Notes under the pieces: generated by a model
Told to the model about the DNA's origin: nothing
Database searches by the model: none
What the model saw: only the letters and a program-made list of their open reading frames with translations
Shown here: piece by piece, positions 23,360 through 34,660 of the stretch
How the letters are laid out: every line of letters begins with the position of its first letter
How positions within the stretch are numbered: position 1 is the first letter of the stretch
Origin: Aquatica leii
Taxonomy: Eukaryota > Arthropoda > Insecta > Coleoptera > Lampyridae
NCBI GenBank assembly: GCA_035610365.1
Contig: CM069435.1
Span: 16,233,123 to 16,297,122, forward strand
Direction of reading: 5' to 3'
Length of the DNA: 64,000 bases
Translations under genes and position numbers: made by a program

Positions 23360-23985
23360 ACTTGCAGTAAAATAGAAAGATAAGACTTGATGTAGATCTT
23401 TGATTCGCTCTTCTTCCGGTAGAAGAACAAAAAGAGAGACCACCTTACGGTGTCCAACTAACCGCCCAAACCGTAAAGATAAAAAAACACAACAAGGAAA
23501 TCTAACCAGGATGTCAATACATAGCATAAACAACACCAACGGACAAGGGTCGGCGACAATGTAGAAAGAATTGCACAGCTAAAATTGCATACGATGGAGA
23601 AATAACATACAGTATGTTGCAGAAACACAGTGGACGACGTTAGCTATGGACAGAGAAAAATGGACGGGTTTGGGGAAAATTTACGTTCATCAATGGATGG
23701 AAGAAGACACATCGTGGTCGACACGAATTTGGCACCAAAAGTAGAAGAATTCCTTTGGGAAAGTAAGTAAAAGTCATAGAAGAGAAGATGTAACAACAAA
23801 ATCTTAAATCCGAGGTAACACCAAATTTGAGACACAGGTCATTCGGGTGAACCACAATTAAAACGGCGCCTTCTCTGCCGCCAAATGGACCAAGAAAAAG
23901 AATTTGTGTGAAAGAGAAGCATGTTGTGCCATTAAAGGCAATAACGTGACAAAGAGAAGTAATACTACAGAGACACATAAAGGAC
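23360..23985. repeat. Right arm region of the inverted repeat, between the two Tigger fragments
   Basis: The stretch 23760-23985 is the inverted partner of 21435-21660, and 23379-23425 is an inverted copy of the 45-base motif at 21656. Together they show that a longer block was copied in inverted orientation and later scrambled. Open frames on the minus strand here (for example 23640-24029) run through the repeat and have no family signal except at their start, where they overlap the end of Tigger copy 2. Confidence 0.65.
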
Positions 23986-24300
23986 CATGAGTTTGAACTT
24001 ATGGTCTCCAGTTGCATTGGAAGCTGCAAGAACGGTTACCCTATGGAGATTTTTGTGACCTGGGCAGGCTTTTTTTCCAGTAAAGCGAGAATTTTCGATG
24101 GTAGCATTGTGAAATTCAGGGCCGTTTCATCACAACTGTAGAGCTGCTGATCTCTTGCATGATTTTCTTCCGTAACAATTGTTTGAAAACGTTCACTAAA
24201 TTGTGCACAATTTTAGAATCAGCAGTAAGCTTTTCGTAATGTATTTCTAGCTCCCTAATTTCCATTTCATTGCAGTAAAATCGTCACTGCCTTTTTTCAA
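23986..24300 (-). pseudogene. pogo/Tigger DDE transposase fragment, copy 2
   Basis: This is a near-identical direct copy of 23060-23335 (the same CDETALNF region; differences are scattered single bases and a few indels). On the downstream side it extends to ATGDHKFKLMV, a further piece of the transposase strand that follows the first catalytic residue. It then runs into the inverted-arm sequence. The high similarity between copies 1 and 2 implies a recent local duplication of an already truncated fragment. Confidence 0.8.
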
Positions 24301-24860
24301 TTCGTTTCTGAAAAACAATGACTTTTCCTGATGAGCCTAAATTGGACTACTTTGCCGTTGCTGTCTAAACCAGATGAAAAGACCTTTTTTATATTGTTTT
24401 CCTTTCACACGTCAAAAGGGTAGAAAATGTTCCAATTTTGTCTCTATTACGGTACCAATCCACTAGTCAGTTCACCAACACCATACTTAGCTGCAAGGTT
24501 CGTCTTTGGACTACTCTTTTTAAGACTTCAAAATGAATCGTCACAAATTTTATTTTCGCCTTTCCACTTTACAAAACAAGCTTGAAAAATAAAAATGCCG
24601 TTAACAGAAACCCTAAGAATGCACTCGTTAATCGACAATATTACACAACACACGCCTTAGTAACTGATAGTCTGCTAATGAAATATTTTTACTTTAGAAT
24701 AACAAGTGGGATGAGTGATATAAGCAGCAAGTGTCGATTTACCCAGAACCTTGAATTACCACGACTCTACAGTGTTAGTTTTGTTTGGAACATTTCTCTT
24801 TCATGTGCCCTTTGTTTTTGTCAGCCAGCAGAGTTTTTCTTTGTTAATTTTCAGGTCTCA
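24301..24860. other. Intronic sequence, no gene recognised
   Basis: A 147-codon open frame on the plus strand (24582-25025) has unbalanced composition and overlaps an antisense RTE fragment at its end, so it is not a gene. Nothing else was recognised. Confidence 0.45.
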
Positions 24861-25330
24861 CAGCCGTACGTAGTTGCCGATATCTCTTCTTATTTCCTCG
24901 GACATATTTTCTTTTATCTTGTTGAGCTAAGTATGTATATTTGTGAACACGTTCCAGCGGTGTATCTTCTAAGTCGGTTTTTCGTGCGTTTGTCATTATT
25001 TTATCCTTCGCCTTTTCTTCGTTGAACAGTTGTTAGGTTCGTTGATAATTTTTTGTCGTTCTTGGTGGTCTTTACTACGATATCATCGACGAGCCTCAAG
25101 TGACTAAAGTTCACTTGGTCAATATTTTGCGAAAGATATATTCTAACACGCTGTACATATAGGTATGTTATCTGTAGTTGGGTTTGTTTTTCTATACATT
25201 TGCATTATTATAGATGTTCTTTATTAATTGGTTGTATCTGCTGTCCATATGCCAATTGATTAATGAGTTAAGTATTGTCCAGATTTCCACAGTATCAAAC
25301 GCCTTCTCGTAATCTATAAAATCCAAGCAT
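24861..25330 (-). pseudogene. RTE-like non-LTR retrotransposon RT fragment
   Basis: Reading the minus strand from 25330: LDFIDYEKAFDTVEIW (the first catalytic block, where the Asp-x-x-lysine-Ala-Phe-Asp pattern is clear), LINWHMDSRYNQLIKNIY and SHLRLVDDIVV (a degraded LRFADD box). Near 24900-24960 an HKYTYLAQQDKRKY stretch corresponds to the post-RT YLGQ region. The segment between fingers and palm is deleted. Stops and frame changes show that it is a relic. Confidence 0.7.
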
Positions 25331-25379
25331 AGATGAATATTGTATAAATGTAAGTATTCATATACTCAAATAAAGTCCA

Positions 25380-25380
<1 letters not shown>

Positions 25381-25410
<30 letters not shown>
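25381..25410. repeat. ATA microsatellite, ten perfect units
   Basis: Ten uninterrupted ATA triplets. The flanks are ordinary AT-rich sequence. Length polymorphism is likely, and the repeat is not in a coding frame that has any support. Confidence 0.95.
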
Positions 25411-28086
25411 TTGTATCCAATGTGAATCTCGCTTACCCAATTGGTATCGAGTTGGGTCGGTATATATTTTTTGAATGTCTTGTTATTTCTGGTTACCAAA
25501 TTTGTCAGTATGGTAAAATATAAAACGCTTAAATGCATTATATGCCATGTTTTAAAGCACGATATTAGCCAAGGTATGATTTTTTTCATGGCTCGTATGG
25601 TCGCAACATTGTCTCGTATACTGCAATTTTTGGAACCCATGACCAATTGTCACTGTGAATTCGAACTAGCTTTGTCTGGTTTCACGAATTCTACCTACTA
25701 ACGTCAACTATAACTTCAGGCTCACGATCCGGAATCTCTTAATTCTTTATATTCTAAAATACGCTGCATTTTGGTTTTCCTAATTTTCGTTCTGATTACA
25801 CACATTCAACTGCAACCAGAAAGGTTGTAACTTGCTCCGTATGGTAGAAGAGATACGATTGTTTTATTTATTAGACAAAGATAGGTCGGCCAACCAACTA
25901 CGTATTGATTTTAATCTACTTTGTAGGTTTATTCCTTTATAATATTTAGGCTGTTCCTTTCGTGAAATATAAGGTATGTTGGATCAGAATAGAACATAAG
26001 AGAAACTCACTTGTTTTCTTCTCTTCATTGCATCGTCAACAGACTGTGTTGTTAAGAAGATTGATCTTGCCTGGTCGAGATTCTCAAGTTTGAATTTACA
26101 AAGGCTTGGGTTGCTGAACTGATTTTTGCAAAAGTTTTAGAATATCTGTCTTTAATCGATGATTTTCTTTTTGCCACCTACGTTTCATAGGGGTAATATG
26201 GGCTTTGTACCATCAGTCACTGGTCCTGTGCTCCCAGTTAACTATTTTATTACTACATCTCGTGCTGTAAGCAAAACGAGTTCAAATGCAATAATGGCGA
26301 ATCTTTTTAAGAAGTAAGTCAAATGTTGGTTATTTTTTTAATATTAGGAGTAAAAACGCTGACACCTTTTTTTTGCAGTCGTTTTTGAAACCCCCTAAAA
26401 AAGTTGTAGTTTTTTTATTTTCTAATTTTACTTTTGTAAGTAAAGACAAAATATTATATTCAAAAATATTGGCACCCAGATTTTTCTAATTAAGACCATC
26501 CATTGAATAACAGATTTTAGTATACCCACTCTTCCGTTGACATAATATGAACATCCTGTGGACGACCATTTGTCGACGTCCTTTCCACGTTCACAGATAA
26601 CACACACGTTAGTAATATAACGATCATTTGTTATGTAGATATAACTTGCGTGGATTGCCTGGAATGTCCTTATGCTATGTGGAAAGGATATAAAATTCTT
26701 TCACTGGACATCCAGCAATGTTATTTTTTGTCAGAAAAGAACATCTTATGGACGACCATAGGGTCTTACAGATTCAGTAATGGACGTCCGATTATTTAAC
26801 TTTAATTGCTTTGCGACTTATTGGTAACTTAAGTCTTTTCCTTTACAATCCTAAAAAACTAACACTGCGTTCTAAAAACGCTTGGTTTACAAATTATCGT
26901 TCTGAAAGATGTTTTCCATGGCGACTTATGAAATGAGCTACTTGAAACCTGGTAGATGCAAAGTTATTAATTAGAATAAAATAAAGTGTTTAACACCATG
27001 CTTTAGAAACCATTCTGTTTGTTTTTGTAAAAAAATTGTTTCTTTTTTTGGTTTGTAGAGAAGTTGAGTCTTTTACGTGCAGCTTTGGAAAATGATTTCT
27101 ATATTGTATCGATTATATGTACGTGAAGTGGCTTTTTCGTTATATATTACACATATAGTTGTTTAGTTCTTCTCAAACACACCATATTTATCAAACCAAT
27201 CTGCTTGATTTGGTCATTTATTTTAATTTTTTTAGCCGCCGACAGTAAAGAACTACAACTAAAAATTTTTGTATTTAATATACCATAATATAAAATGCAT
27301 TATCATCGGAAATATTTTACATTAGTTATCTCAATTGCACCTACTACATCCTGTCGCTAACTTTGTGTATTAGATTACCTATACCTACATATTTTTTTGC
27401 AATTTTTGTCTCGTACTTGGAAAGGCTTTCAGATTAAAAGTTAAAATAACGACAGCAATAGTTTAATAATGCATAGAATAGAAATGTTTTGGGTTAAACG
27501 TTAAAAAAATAAAAACACCACAGTTTATTTGCATTTAGCACAAACGCGGAAAATTAGAAATTTTAAATCGATTTATGAATAAGATAGGGTAGTTATATTT
27601 ATCATCCATATAGTTTCGGACATCAAAAATTCACCCTGTATATTACCATTTCTATTTACGGTAACTATTTTTTTTTCGCGAAACACGTGGATATTGACTC
27701 AACGACCTTGATGATATCTAAACCTTATCGCTTTCTTCCAACCGCCTCGTAGGATATTAAAAACCCACAAATTTAAATTAGCGATACTGGAAATTGAATA
27801 CAGTAGAAAATTATAATTAAAGCAACAAAGAAAAGAGCAATTTCTTGCTAAAGTTGAAGTAGAAGAATGGCTTGAATGCCGTTACCAAAATAACCCACGA
27901 GACGTTACATATTGCAGTTTTCAGTAAATTCTAAATTGAAATCGTGTACAAAGGAATGTGTTACGTGTCTTTTTATTCATAATGCAAAATACATTCGTCT
28001 ATAAACTATTAGATTGAAATAAATAGTATTATATAGTACCCGAGAAACAGGTTTATGAATAACTATAACTGCAATGTTGTAGCAAC
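25411..28086. other. Intronic sequence with a minor repeated motif, no gene
   Basis: No protein family signal in any frame. A 21-base motif (GAACATC-TGTGGACGACCAT type) occurs at 26549 and again, with two changes, at 26739. Related GGACGTCC/GTCGACGTCC strings lie nearby. This may be a remnant of a dispersed or satellite repeat. Confidence 0.45.
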
Positions 28087-28161
28087 GGCGCCGTGGCTTA
28101 GTTGGTTAAAGCGCCTGTCTAGTAAACAGGAGATCGAGGGTTCGAATCCCTCCGGGGGCCT
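28087..28161 (+). tRNA. tRNA-Thr (anticodon AGT), acceptor stem imperfect; possible pseudogene
   Basis: The D arm, anticodon arm and T arm fold canonically. The anticodon loop CTAGTAA gives AGT (Thr). The A box TGGCTTAGTTGG and B box GGTTCGAATCC of the RNA polymerase III promoter are intact. The 5' acceptor strand GGCGCCG is normal. The 3' strand is CGGGGGCCT, one base longer than expected and with a G facing G, so one or two acceptor pairs cannot form. The whole is 75 instead of the usual 74 nucleotides, there is no intron, and a T5 run follows about 30 bases downstream. It lies inside the LRR gene intron on the same strand. It may be a weakly functional gene, a recent pseudogene, or the head of a SINE, although no SINE tail is evident. 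Confidence 0.75.
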
Positions 28162-29470
28162 AGATTGTTCAATAAAGGAGCAATTTACTTTTTTATGTAA
28201 GCTTATATATAGATCTCATTTATTTTTTGTAGTTTGACATTTTACTACCAATGATCAATTATTACCCAACCTAATTTTTAATAAGCCCAAGTGTGCCAAT
28301 TAACTATTATGTAAATCGTAGAACCAATGCAGGTGACGAATTTTACAAAGCTACATCGTATTACTCTTCAATTGAGCGCGACTTATTTATAACTTCAGAC
28401 ATTACCTTAATAAACCCCACCCGTCATTGTTACCCCTGTTTCAAATTTAAACAACACTAAACGTGCCAATTAACAAAATACGAAACGTGAATGGAATAAT
28501 TGAGGGCACAAAATTATTTTAAACCATACACGTTCCTGCCGTAAATATCTGTAATTGCCGTTTTTAATTGAAATTAATTGCAAAAGCTTTTCCGAGTAAA
28601 AAATGAAGATCGGATAAGTTTGTAACAATAAGCGGAAACTTTTCTTGGAACGTTTTCATTCATACCAATGTGACTACGTTAACACATCATTATTTTCAAT
28701 TGTTATATTTTCGTCGTTACATGTGTTAACGTTCAAATTTAGGCCAGTACCTTTAAGCAGCCGCATAACATTTAATTCGAGATCGTAATCGTTACAAAAA
28801 CGTACGTTTTTAAATGTAAAATATATTTTGCAACACTTCGATATTGTAATGTTAAAATTGTGCACGCGATACACAGGATGATTATAAAACTTAAAATTAA
28901 ATTAATCGGCGGTGTTGAAATGTAAACCGTGATAACTGGAAAAGTGCCATTAAATCATGATCGAAAAATTTTTGTATATAAACATAAAAGTAATTTAATG
29001 GATTCTTTGAATGGTTTAGAATATATAACGGTTAACTGATATTCTACGAATCTTACTGTAACGTAAATATTTTACCCTCGAGTTAATAGTTGTGTTTTAT
29101 TTGCATCGTAAAATTTTTGTAATAAATACTTAGAAATGCTGCGCTTCTCTACACGACATAGTAATCGTTTCCATTTATGAAACAAAATGACAAAGCATTC
29201 ATGAAAAATATTTTTTTTAATTAACCCCAAACTTCTCAGACTCTGTTACACTTTCGCACAACTTGAATTTGATACTTAAAAAGGGATTTTTTATTTAATA
29301 CTTGCGAATAAATCCTTTTTTTAAATATTTTTGAGTGATAAATAAAAATCAAATCAATCATTTGAACTATGTTAAGTGACGAATAAAAATAAAATTAAAT
29401 AATACTGAAGAATTGTACTGTTATTTTAAGGGTTTTGTCTTTCAATTATTTCTATATCCGAAAACCGGGT
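28162..29470. other. Intronic sequence after the tRNA, nothing recognised
   Basis: AT-rich with dense stops. The string CGTGCCAATTAAC (GTGTGCCAATTAAC in the other copy) occurs at about 28293 and 28462, too short to define a repeat. No coding or structural feature is supported. Confidence 0.5.
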
Positions 29471-30440
29471 TATACAAGGTGTCCCAGAATGTGGGTAATC
29501 TCCCGGACACAAAAATAATATGACAAGTTGCTATACATTACTTGAATTGAAGATTGTTGGACAGTCCACAATGCCTCAACATTAGCCCTTAATTAGCGAT
29601 TATGGAAATTAATCATTTTCCATAAGTTTTCTCGATTGTTTATTGGATTAGACTAAAATGTTCAAGTAGCTCCACAAAAAAAAATCTAATGGATTTAGGT
29701 CAGGTGATAAAGGAGGCCAAGCCACTGGTCTTCCTCTTCCTATCCATCGATTTCAAAATTCTTGTTTAGGTGTTCTCGAGCTACTAGACTAAAATCTGGT
29801 GAAGTAGATCTTCTAAAAGTTCTGGAAAATAGTTTTGAAAAAATTCCAAATAAAGTTCTCCAGTTAACTTTCTTGGCAATACGAATGGTCCAATTAAATG
29901 TTGCCCGATTATTCCGACTCACACGCTGACGGGTTCAAATTGATGCTGATAATGCGTTATAATAGAAGCTTGGGAATTTTCCTCTGCCAATAATTGCAAA
30001 TATGGGAGTTTATAACGCCGTTTTTAGAAAAGTTTCGTCCGTAAAAAGAACTAAACCAATGAAATTTACATCGTCTCTGTGCCGATCCCAGTTAGAAAAA
30101 ATTGCATCCTCTGCGGAAAATCCTCGGGAAGAAGCGAATGAACTTATTAAAGATGGTACGGATGCAACTCTTACTCTCTAAGGATTCTAGAGATCGTCGA
30201 TTTTGGGCAATAAAACTGGACAGCCAATTTTCGAACACTTGTAGGAGGTTCTGCTTCTACGGCATTTAAGATGCTTTCTTCAACACCCTCACCGCGATTT
30301 CCACGATTGTAGCTGAGTTAGCAAATTTTCCTAAAATTATTTACATTTCATCATTCGATAAGTACAAGTAAAAAATGAAAGATCGTGGTTTTTACCTACA
30401 CTTTATCTACTAATTTCAACATTGCATTGTTTTTGGCATG
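29471..30440 (-). mobile_element. IS630/Tc1/mariner-superfamily transposon relic
   Basis: The minus-strand remnants, in order, are VASVPSLISSFA, LVLFTDETFL near 30050 (first catalytic Asp of the DDE/D triad), LFGIFSKLFSRTFRRSTSPD, NRWIGRGRPVAWPP and LSPDLNPLDFFLWSYL near 29700-29760. The last block (WIGRGGPVxWPPRSPDLxPLDFFLWG) is characteristic of an insect transposase group in this superfamily. Frames shift and stops interrupt. The left end begins GGTGTCCCAGAATGTGGG, a likely terminal sequence. The matching right end is not evident and may have been lost near the palindrome at 30450. Confidence 0.75.
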
Positions 30441-30449
30441 GAATTGATT

Positions 30450-30529
30450 ACCGGTGTGAAGTTAGCCATAGATTTCAGCCATAGAAATTAATTTCTATGG
30501 CTGAAATCTATGGCTAACTTCACACCGGT
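30450..30529. mobile_element. Perfect 80-bp palindrome with 8-bp flanking direct repeat
   Basis: Two 40-base arms starting ACCGGTGTGAAGTTAGCC are exact reverse complements with no spacer. AATTGATT lies immediately on each side (30442-30449 and 30530-30537), as expected for an 8-bp target-site duplication. Because of the flanking bases, the perfect symmetry extends three further bases on each side (30447-30532). Each arm carries the internal repeat GCCATAG twice. This looks like a minimal transposon consisting of little more than fused terminal inverted repeats. Confidence 0.8.
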
Positions 30530-30599
30530 AATTGATTGAGTTCCTTTTTTTAAATAACAAGAATAATTCATTCGATTAATTCTGTTTTTTGAGTACGTC

Positions 30600-31075
30600 T
30601 TCTTTTGGATATGATGTATTCTCTATTGGATTTAGCTGAATTGATTGTACTGGCCAGTCCATCATGTCAACAGTATTGGCTGTCGTTCACGATCTCACCA
30701 AGTTTTCTCTATGACAAAAAGTAATATCGTTTTGGGAAATAGACTTTTCTTCGCCAAACAAGTCCTTGACAATAAGTTGCATCTTGTGCCTCAGTACTTC
30801 AAAGTATTTAATGGCATTCGTCATTCCAGAGACAACATGTCCTCCTTCAGTAGACATGCAACGCTATACCATGATGGACGGTGGATGTTCAATTGTTGAA
30901 ATTACACACTTAAGAGAAAATTCTTCTCTTTTGACATGCGCATTTCCAGCATGGTTGTTGATAGTGAAAGTAGATTTTTTTAAGCATCAGCTTTTTCCGC
31001 TGGTCTTTGTTTCTTGGATTCCGCCAAAATTATGCACTCTTCTCCTCACAGTAGTAACACACGCCCTTACACCTG
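30600..31075 (-). pseudogene. Tc1-like transposase fragment
   Basis: The minus strand reads VKREEFSLKCVISTIEHPPS followed by IMV and a stop where relatives have Trp, then GGHVV, YFEVLRHKM and DLFGEEKSI. It ends with MDWPVQS, QLNPIEN. The DWPxQSxxLNPIEN block contains the third catalytic residue (Glu) of Tc1 DD34E transposases and is preserved. The QDxAP block with the second Asp is badly degraded. The N-terminal DNA-binding half is missing. It abuts the long-TIR element to the right. Confidence 0.75.
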
Positions 31076-31076
31076 T

Positions 31077-33720
31077 AGGGTCAATCCAAGTGGTCGAAAA
31101 AATATTATATTGGTTGCTTGACCATCTTAGGACATCTTAGGCCACACGCTATTTTCGGTGTTTGTAGGAATCTACGGTTTGTCAAATTGTTCAGTAATGG
31201 ATTACTCTGAACCTTTCAAATAAACTGCATTGACTTAAATCCACAATGCATTTCTTACTATTTTAAAACTGACAAAGTTATTAGATGAAAATTAACAAAA
31301 TTCAATTTTCAAAGAGTAATTTCCCTAAGAATGAGCGACTTCTCAGGTTTTATCTTTTTTGTGCTGTTATACTACTTTACTGTTACTTTAATATCAAGTA
31401 ACAGTGATAAAATGCTTACTGCGAAATTTTTGATTTTTTATTTTTAACCGGCAATATCTCTGTTGGGGTAAAAATCTGAAAAGTGCACACACAAAAGGTC
31501 TTTATGATATGAAACTTCAGTATGAATTTAACTTTGAGATTCAGTTGGAAGTAGTTTTTTTAGTGTTCAATTTAAGCAAAAAACATTTGCGATATGTTTA
31601 TATTATAATAAATTATGGAATCAATAATAATAAATAATAAATAGATTACGTTTTTCAAATATTGTATTATATTATATATAAAGGGAAAACCAAATACAGT
31701 GTTTAAACAAAATTTGCGTAATAAAATAGAGCTAAGAAATGTCTTTAGTTGACCTATTAAACTTTTGAGCTATTATGTATATAAAAAGAACAGGACAATT
31801 GCCTTTTACCAATAATGAATTCTTACTCAGCTATACATTACATCTCTGTGACATTTCTTCACATAGTTTTGGTGTTATACTCAAGTGCATCAGTCACAGT
31901 CGTAAATTCCAGGGGAGTAATTTTCCTCAACATTTGTTTGACTAGCATCCAAAGTTGATCTTTTTCCATATTTTTGAACGATGTCCTTGGTGCTGGTGAG
32001 TGGTAAAACAATATGTGGACATCTTGGTTGTGTTGATCGATGTTATCAACTTCGTAAAGCAACGACATCTTTATTTTGAAGCGTTAATGGTAGAACTTTT
32101 CCAGTTTGATGAAGTTCACTGTCCTCAGATGACATTGATGTGAACTGACACTTGTGTAAATTGTCTGACTGGGAAAGATCGAGCGTCCTTCCTCAGTTTT
32201 TTACAAAAACATGCAATTCATTTAAAATTTTCTATACAGAATTCAAACATTTCCTGAGATGACAAAATCTGTTTCTCATAAGTACGCTGTATACTTGCTT
32301 TTGTGACAGCTTGCTTTGTAGTACCCCCGATGCCACATGTGTGATGCCATTTAACTCAAGACCAAAATCTACATCATCTTCATCTTTCTAATAGAACACG
32401 CATGGACGAACTGTAGCCTGTTTGTCTACCCAGTGGTGCCCTTGTACTTCGTCTTGTACAAGAAGAGTAATTTTCTGAAAAGTTTACAAGAACTATGCGT
32501 TCATCCATTGCCAAGTTTTCCTTTTTGTCTTTCATAAGCTTCTCTTGAGATTTACCAATACAATGGTGCTTTTTCAGACTTACAAGTTTAGCAATTAAAA
32601 CTTCAAAAAACTTTTCTCGTATTTTAAACATTGTTACCATTTCAGTTCTGTCTTGTGTCGCCCATTATTTGTATTCTATATTGTCTGGCACCGACCCGTC
32701 TTCTTGCAATTCTTCAAGCATGTCAATTAAAACCTGCTTTTTTGCAAATCAGAACTTCCAAAAGGTCGTTTTAGTTAATTCTAAAACTGGCCCCATTTAT
32801 CATCAACTTCACGTTCACATATATATTATGGGTGCCAGATGCCTCCACAAGAATACACTATTTGGGTCTCAATTCAAAGAATTTTGACCTTCCAATTTTA
32901 ATACCAAAATCTTCTGTCTCAAATTTAGTATATAGTTCATACAAATTACACCATATTAACCGTTTTTGTCTCTGAATCTTGGCACAAGTTTCTTCTTTCA
33001 TCTCTTCATGAAACTTTCGCAATGATGTTTTCTTTTATCAAATTTCAAGCATTTTTTGCAATGTAGGTAAAATACTCTGTTCTTTAAGTAAGTACCTTGA
33101 TCATTTAACTAAACGTTCTGATACTTGAAATTCCTCACAAATCTTTTCTCGGCTCCGAGAGTTTGGCAGTAAACTTATAATCTTTTACTTGCCCTCTTTG
33201 TTTGAACTAGAACATTTAATTTTTGGTTTTTATTTAATTAAATTCACTTAGTCAATTTTATGAATTTTCATTTGGTTTAGAAACAGGAAGTTGTTTTTGA
33301 AATGAAACTTCTAAATTCTTGTTGACTGCTGTTGACACTTTTTCAATTTTAGTTTTCAAAGCTTAGTTTTTTTTTCTTCACTTAATTTTCAATTTTTGCT
33401 AGCAGGCGATAAACGTAATATTTCACAAGCTGAATCCATTTTGTATATAGTTTTTGACAAGTCATAAAATTCTTCATCTGAACTATCTTTGTTAACTACA
33501 AAATTTTTGAACATGTTGGGCACCAGGATTGAGATTGACTGAAGAGATCTGATTGTTATAGTAATAATCAATCTTTTTATATACGCTTTTTACGGTTCTC
33601 AAAAGAGTACGAGTAGCATTGGCCAAATAGACGATAAAACTTATTCAACAATTTAATTTTATGGTACTTACAACTTGAGGTAATCACTGAGTCAATTCTT
33701 AAAAAAAACAATATTTTTTT
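31077..33720 (-). mobile_element. Long-TIR transposon, copy 1 (right end lost)
   Basis: The left terminus starts AGGGTCAATCCAAGTGGTC and continues with about 480 bases that match both ends of copy 2 (55815-60846). Shared strings include AAATTCAATTTTCAAAGAGTA-type and TTTATGATATGAAACTTCAGTATG-type blocks (about 31290 and 31505). Beyond about 31850 come minus-strand remnants of the same protein as in copy 2. The right terminal repeat is absent: homology stops near 33720, where an AG-rich repeat begins. Copy 1 lacks the Penelope-like insertion and the hAT-type MITE present in copy 2, so it shows the uninterrupted sequence at both places. Confidence 0.75.
31850..33580 (-). pseudogene. Long-TIR transposon protein remnants, copy 1
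   Basis: In minus-strand order these are: an N-part with KIDSACEI-like MDSACEILRL (33389-33480); a middle part with KKHHCIGKSQEKLMKD, ENLAMDERIVLVNFSENYS (32520-32640 and below); GVLQSKLSQKQ; and a C-part with EVDNIDQHNQDVHILFYHS and MEKDQLWMLVKQML (31910-32060). I recognise the VNFSENY and EKDxxWMxxKxxL type blocks as recurring in predicted proteins of invertebrate genomes near repeats, but I cannot name the superfamily. The segment with the remaining expected catalytic residues seems deleted. Frames shift at several points. Confidence 0.6.
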
Positions 33721-33729
33721 TGTGTGTGT

Positions 33730-34660
33730 AATTTTCAGATTTTGACTTGTTTCCCCAGCACAATAAAGATAAAGGCAGAGAGAGTAAAAAAGAAGGAGCG
33801 ACAGTAAGAAAAAATGATAAAAATACGTTCACACATACATACCTCTGAGAGAATAGGGGTGTGGCTGCGATCAAAAATAAGAAAACATGGGAAGAAATTG
33901 AAATATTTTTAAAAAGAAAGAAGAAAGTAAACTAAAGAAATATATAACCAAAAAATGGTCAACAGAAAGCATAAAAGAACATCTGGTTGAGTTAGGAATA
34001 TCAAATGTGGAATCAGAAAGCTATGTCAATGAAGTGGAAAACAGAAAAACGGATGTACCTAAATAAAAAAAGAAGAGAATAGGCTTTTACAACAATATAA
34101 AAATAGCAGAATGGAGGAAATAGTTTGTGGAATTGCAGGAGAATGAGAAGTTCTCATGCTATTGGAGAACTGAGATCTATGTCCAATACATAAAAGACAA
34201 AAATATGAGTTAATAAACAATAGAGGAGTGTGTAGGAGATTGAAAGGAAGAAATGCACAATTCTGCAGAAACGCTAGAAATAAGTAAGAAATACTAAATT
34301 AAAATAAACAAGGGAACATGAAGGAATATTATCAAAAGAATACGATACGCAAAAGAAGATATGGAATGAATAAGGTGAAAAAAAAGAAAAACCAAATTGC
34401 GATGTGGAAATAAAAAGGCAGACAAATTGCTTAAATAACAAAGTACGTATAGTTGGATTGAAGACCATAAGAATGGAATCGAATCTTTAAAAAAGTGAAT
34501 CGGTACTACACCAAAAAAGCATAGGCTGAAGTAAAAAAAATAAAAGGAATGAAGGGGACAAAATACTAGATAAAAATAAAAATAAAACTGGACAAAAAAA
34601 AGCTGAAACAAATAACGATTAAAGAAAAAAAAATTTATAGCAATCACCAGCTAGTAGATG
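33730..34660 (+). mobile_element. AG-rich repeat, LINE ORF1-like remnant, copy 1
   Basis: The plus strand is extremely purine-rich and encodes broken lysine/glutamate/arginine-rich stretches (TIRKRRYGMNK and similar). It matches the reverse complement of 44530-45690: shared strings include ATGTACCTAAATAAAAAAA, ATACGCAAAAGAAGAT, AATTGCGATGTGGAAATAAA and GCTGAAACAAATAACGAT. Charged, coiled-coil-like ORF1 proteins of some insect LINEs look like this, but no RT is attached, so the class is inferred. It interrupts or abuts the right side of long-TIR copy 1. Confidence 0.6.

Noticed and set aside
24582..25025. 147-codon open frame on the plus strand
   Set aside because: Lies partly antisense to an RTE fragment and has no recognisable domain.
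28055..28237. 60-codon open frame
   Set aside because: It is the tRNA-Thr-like locus read as protein.
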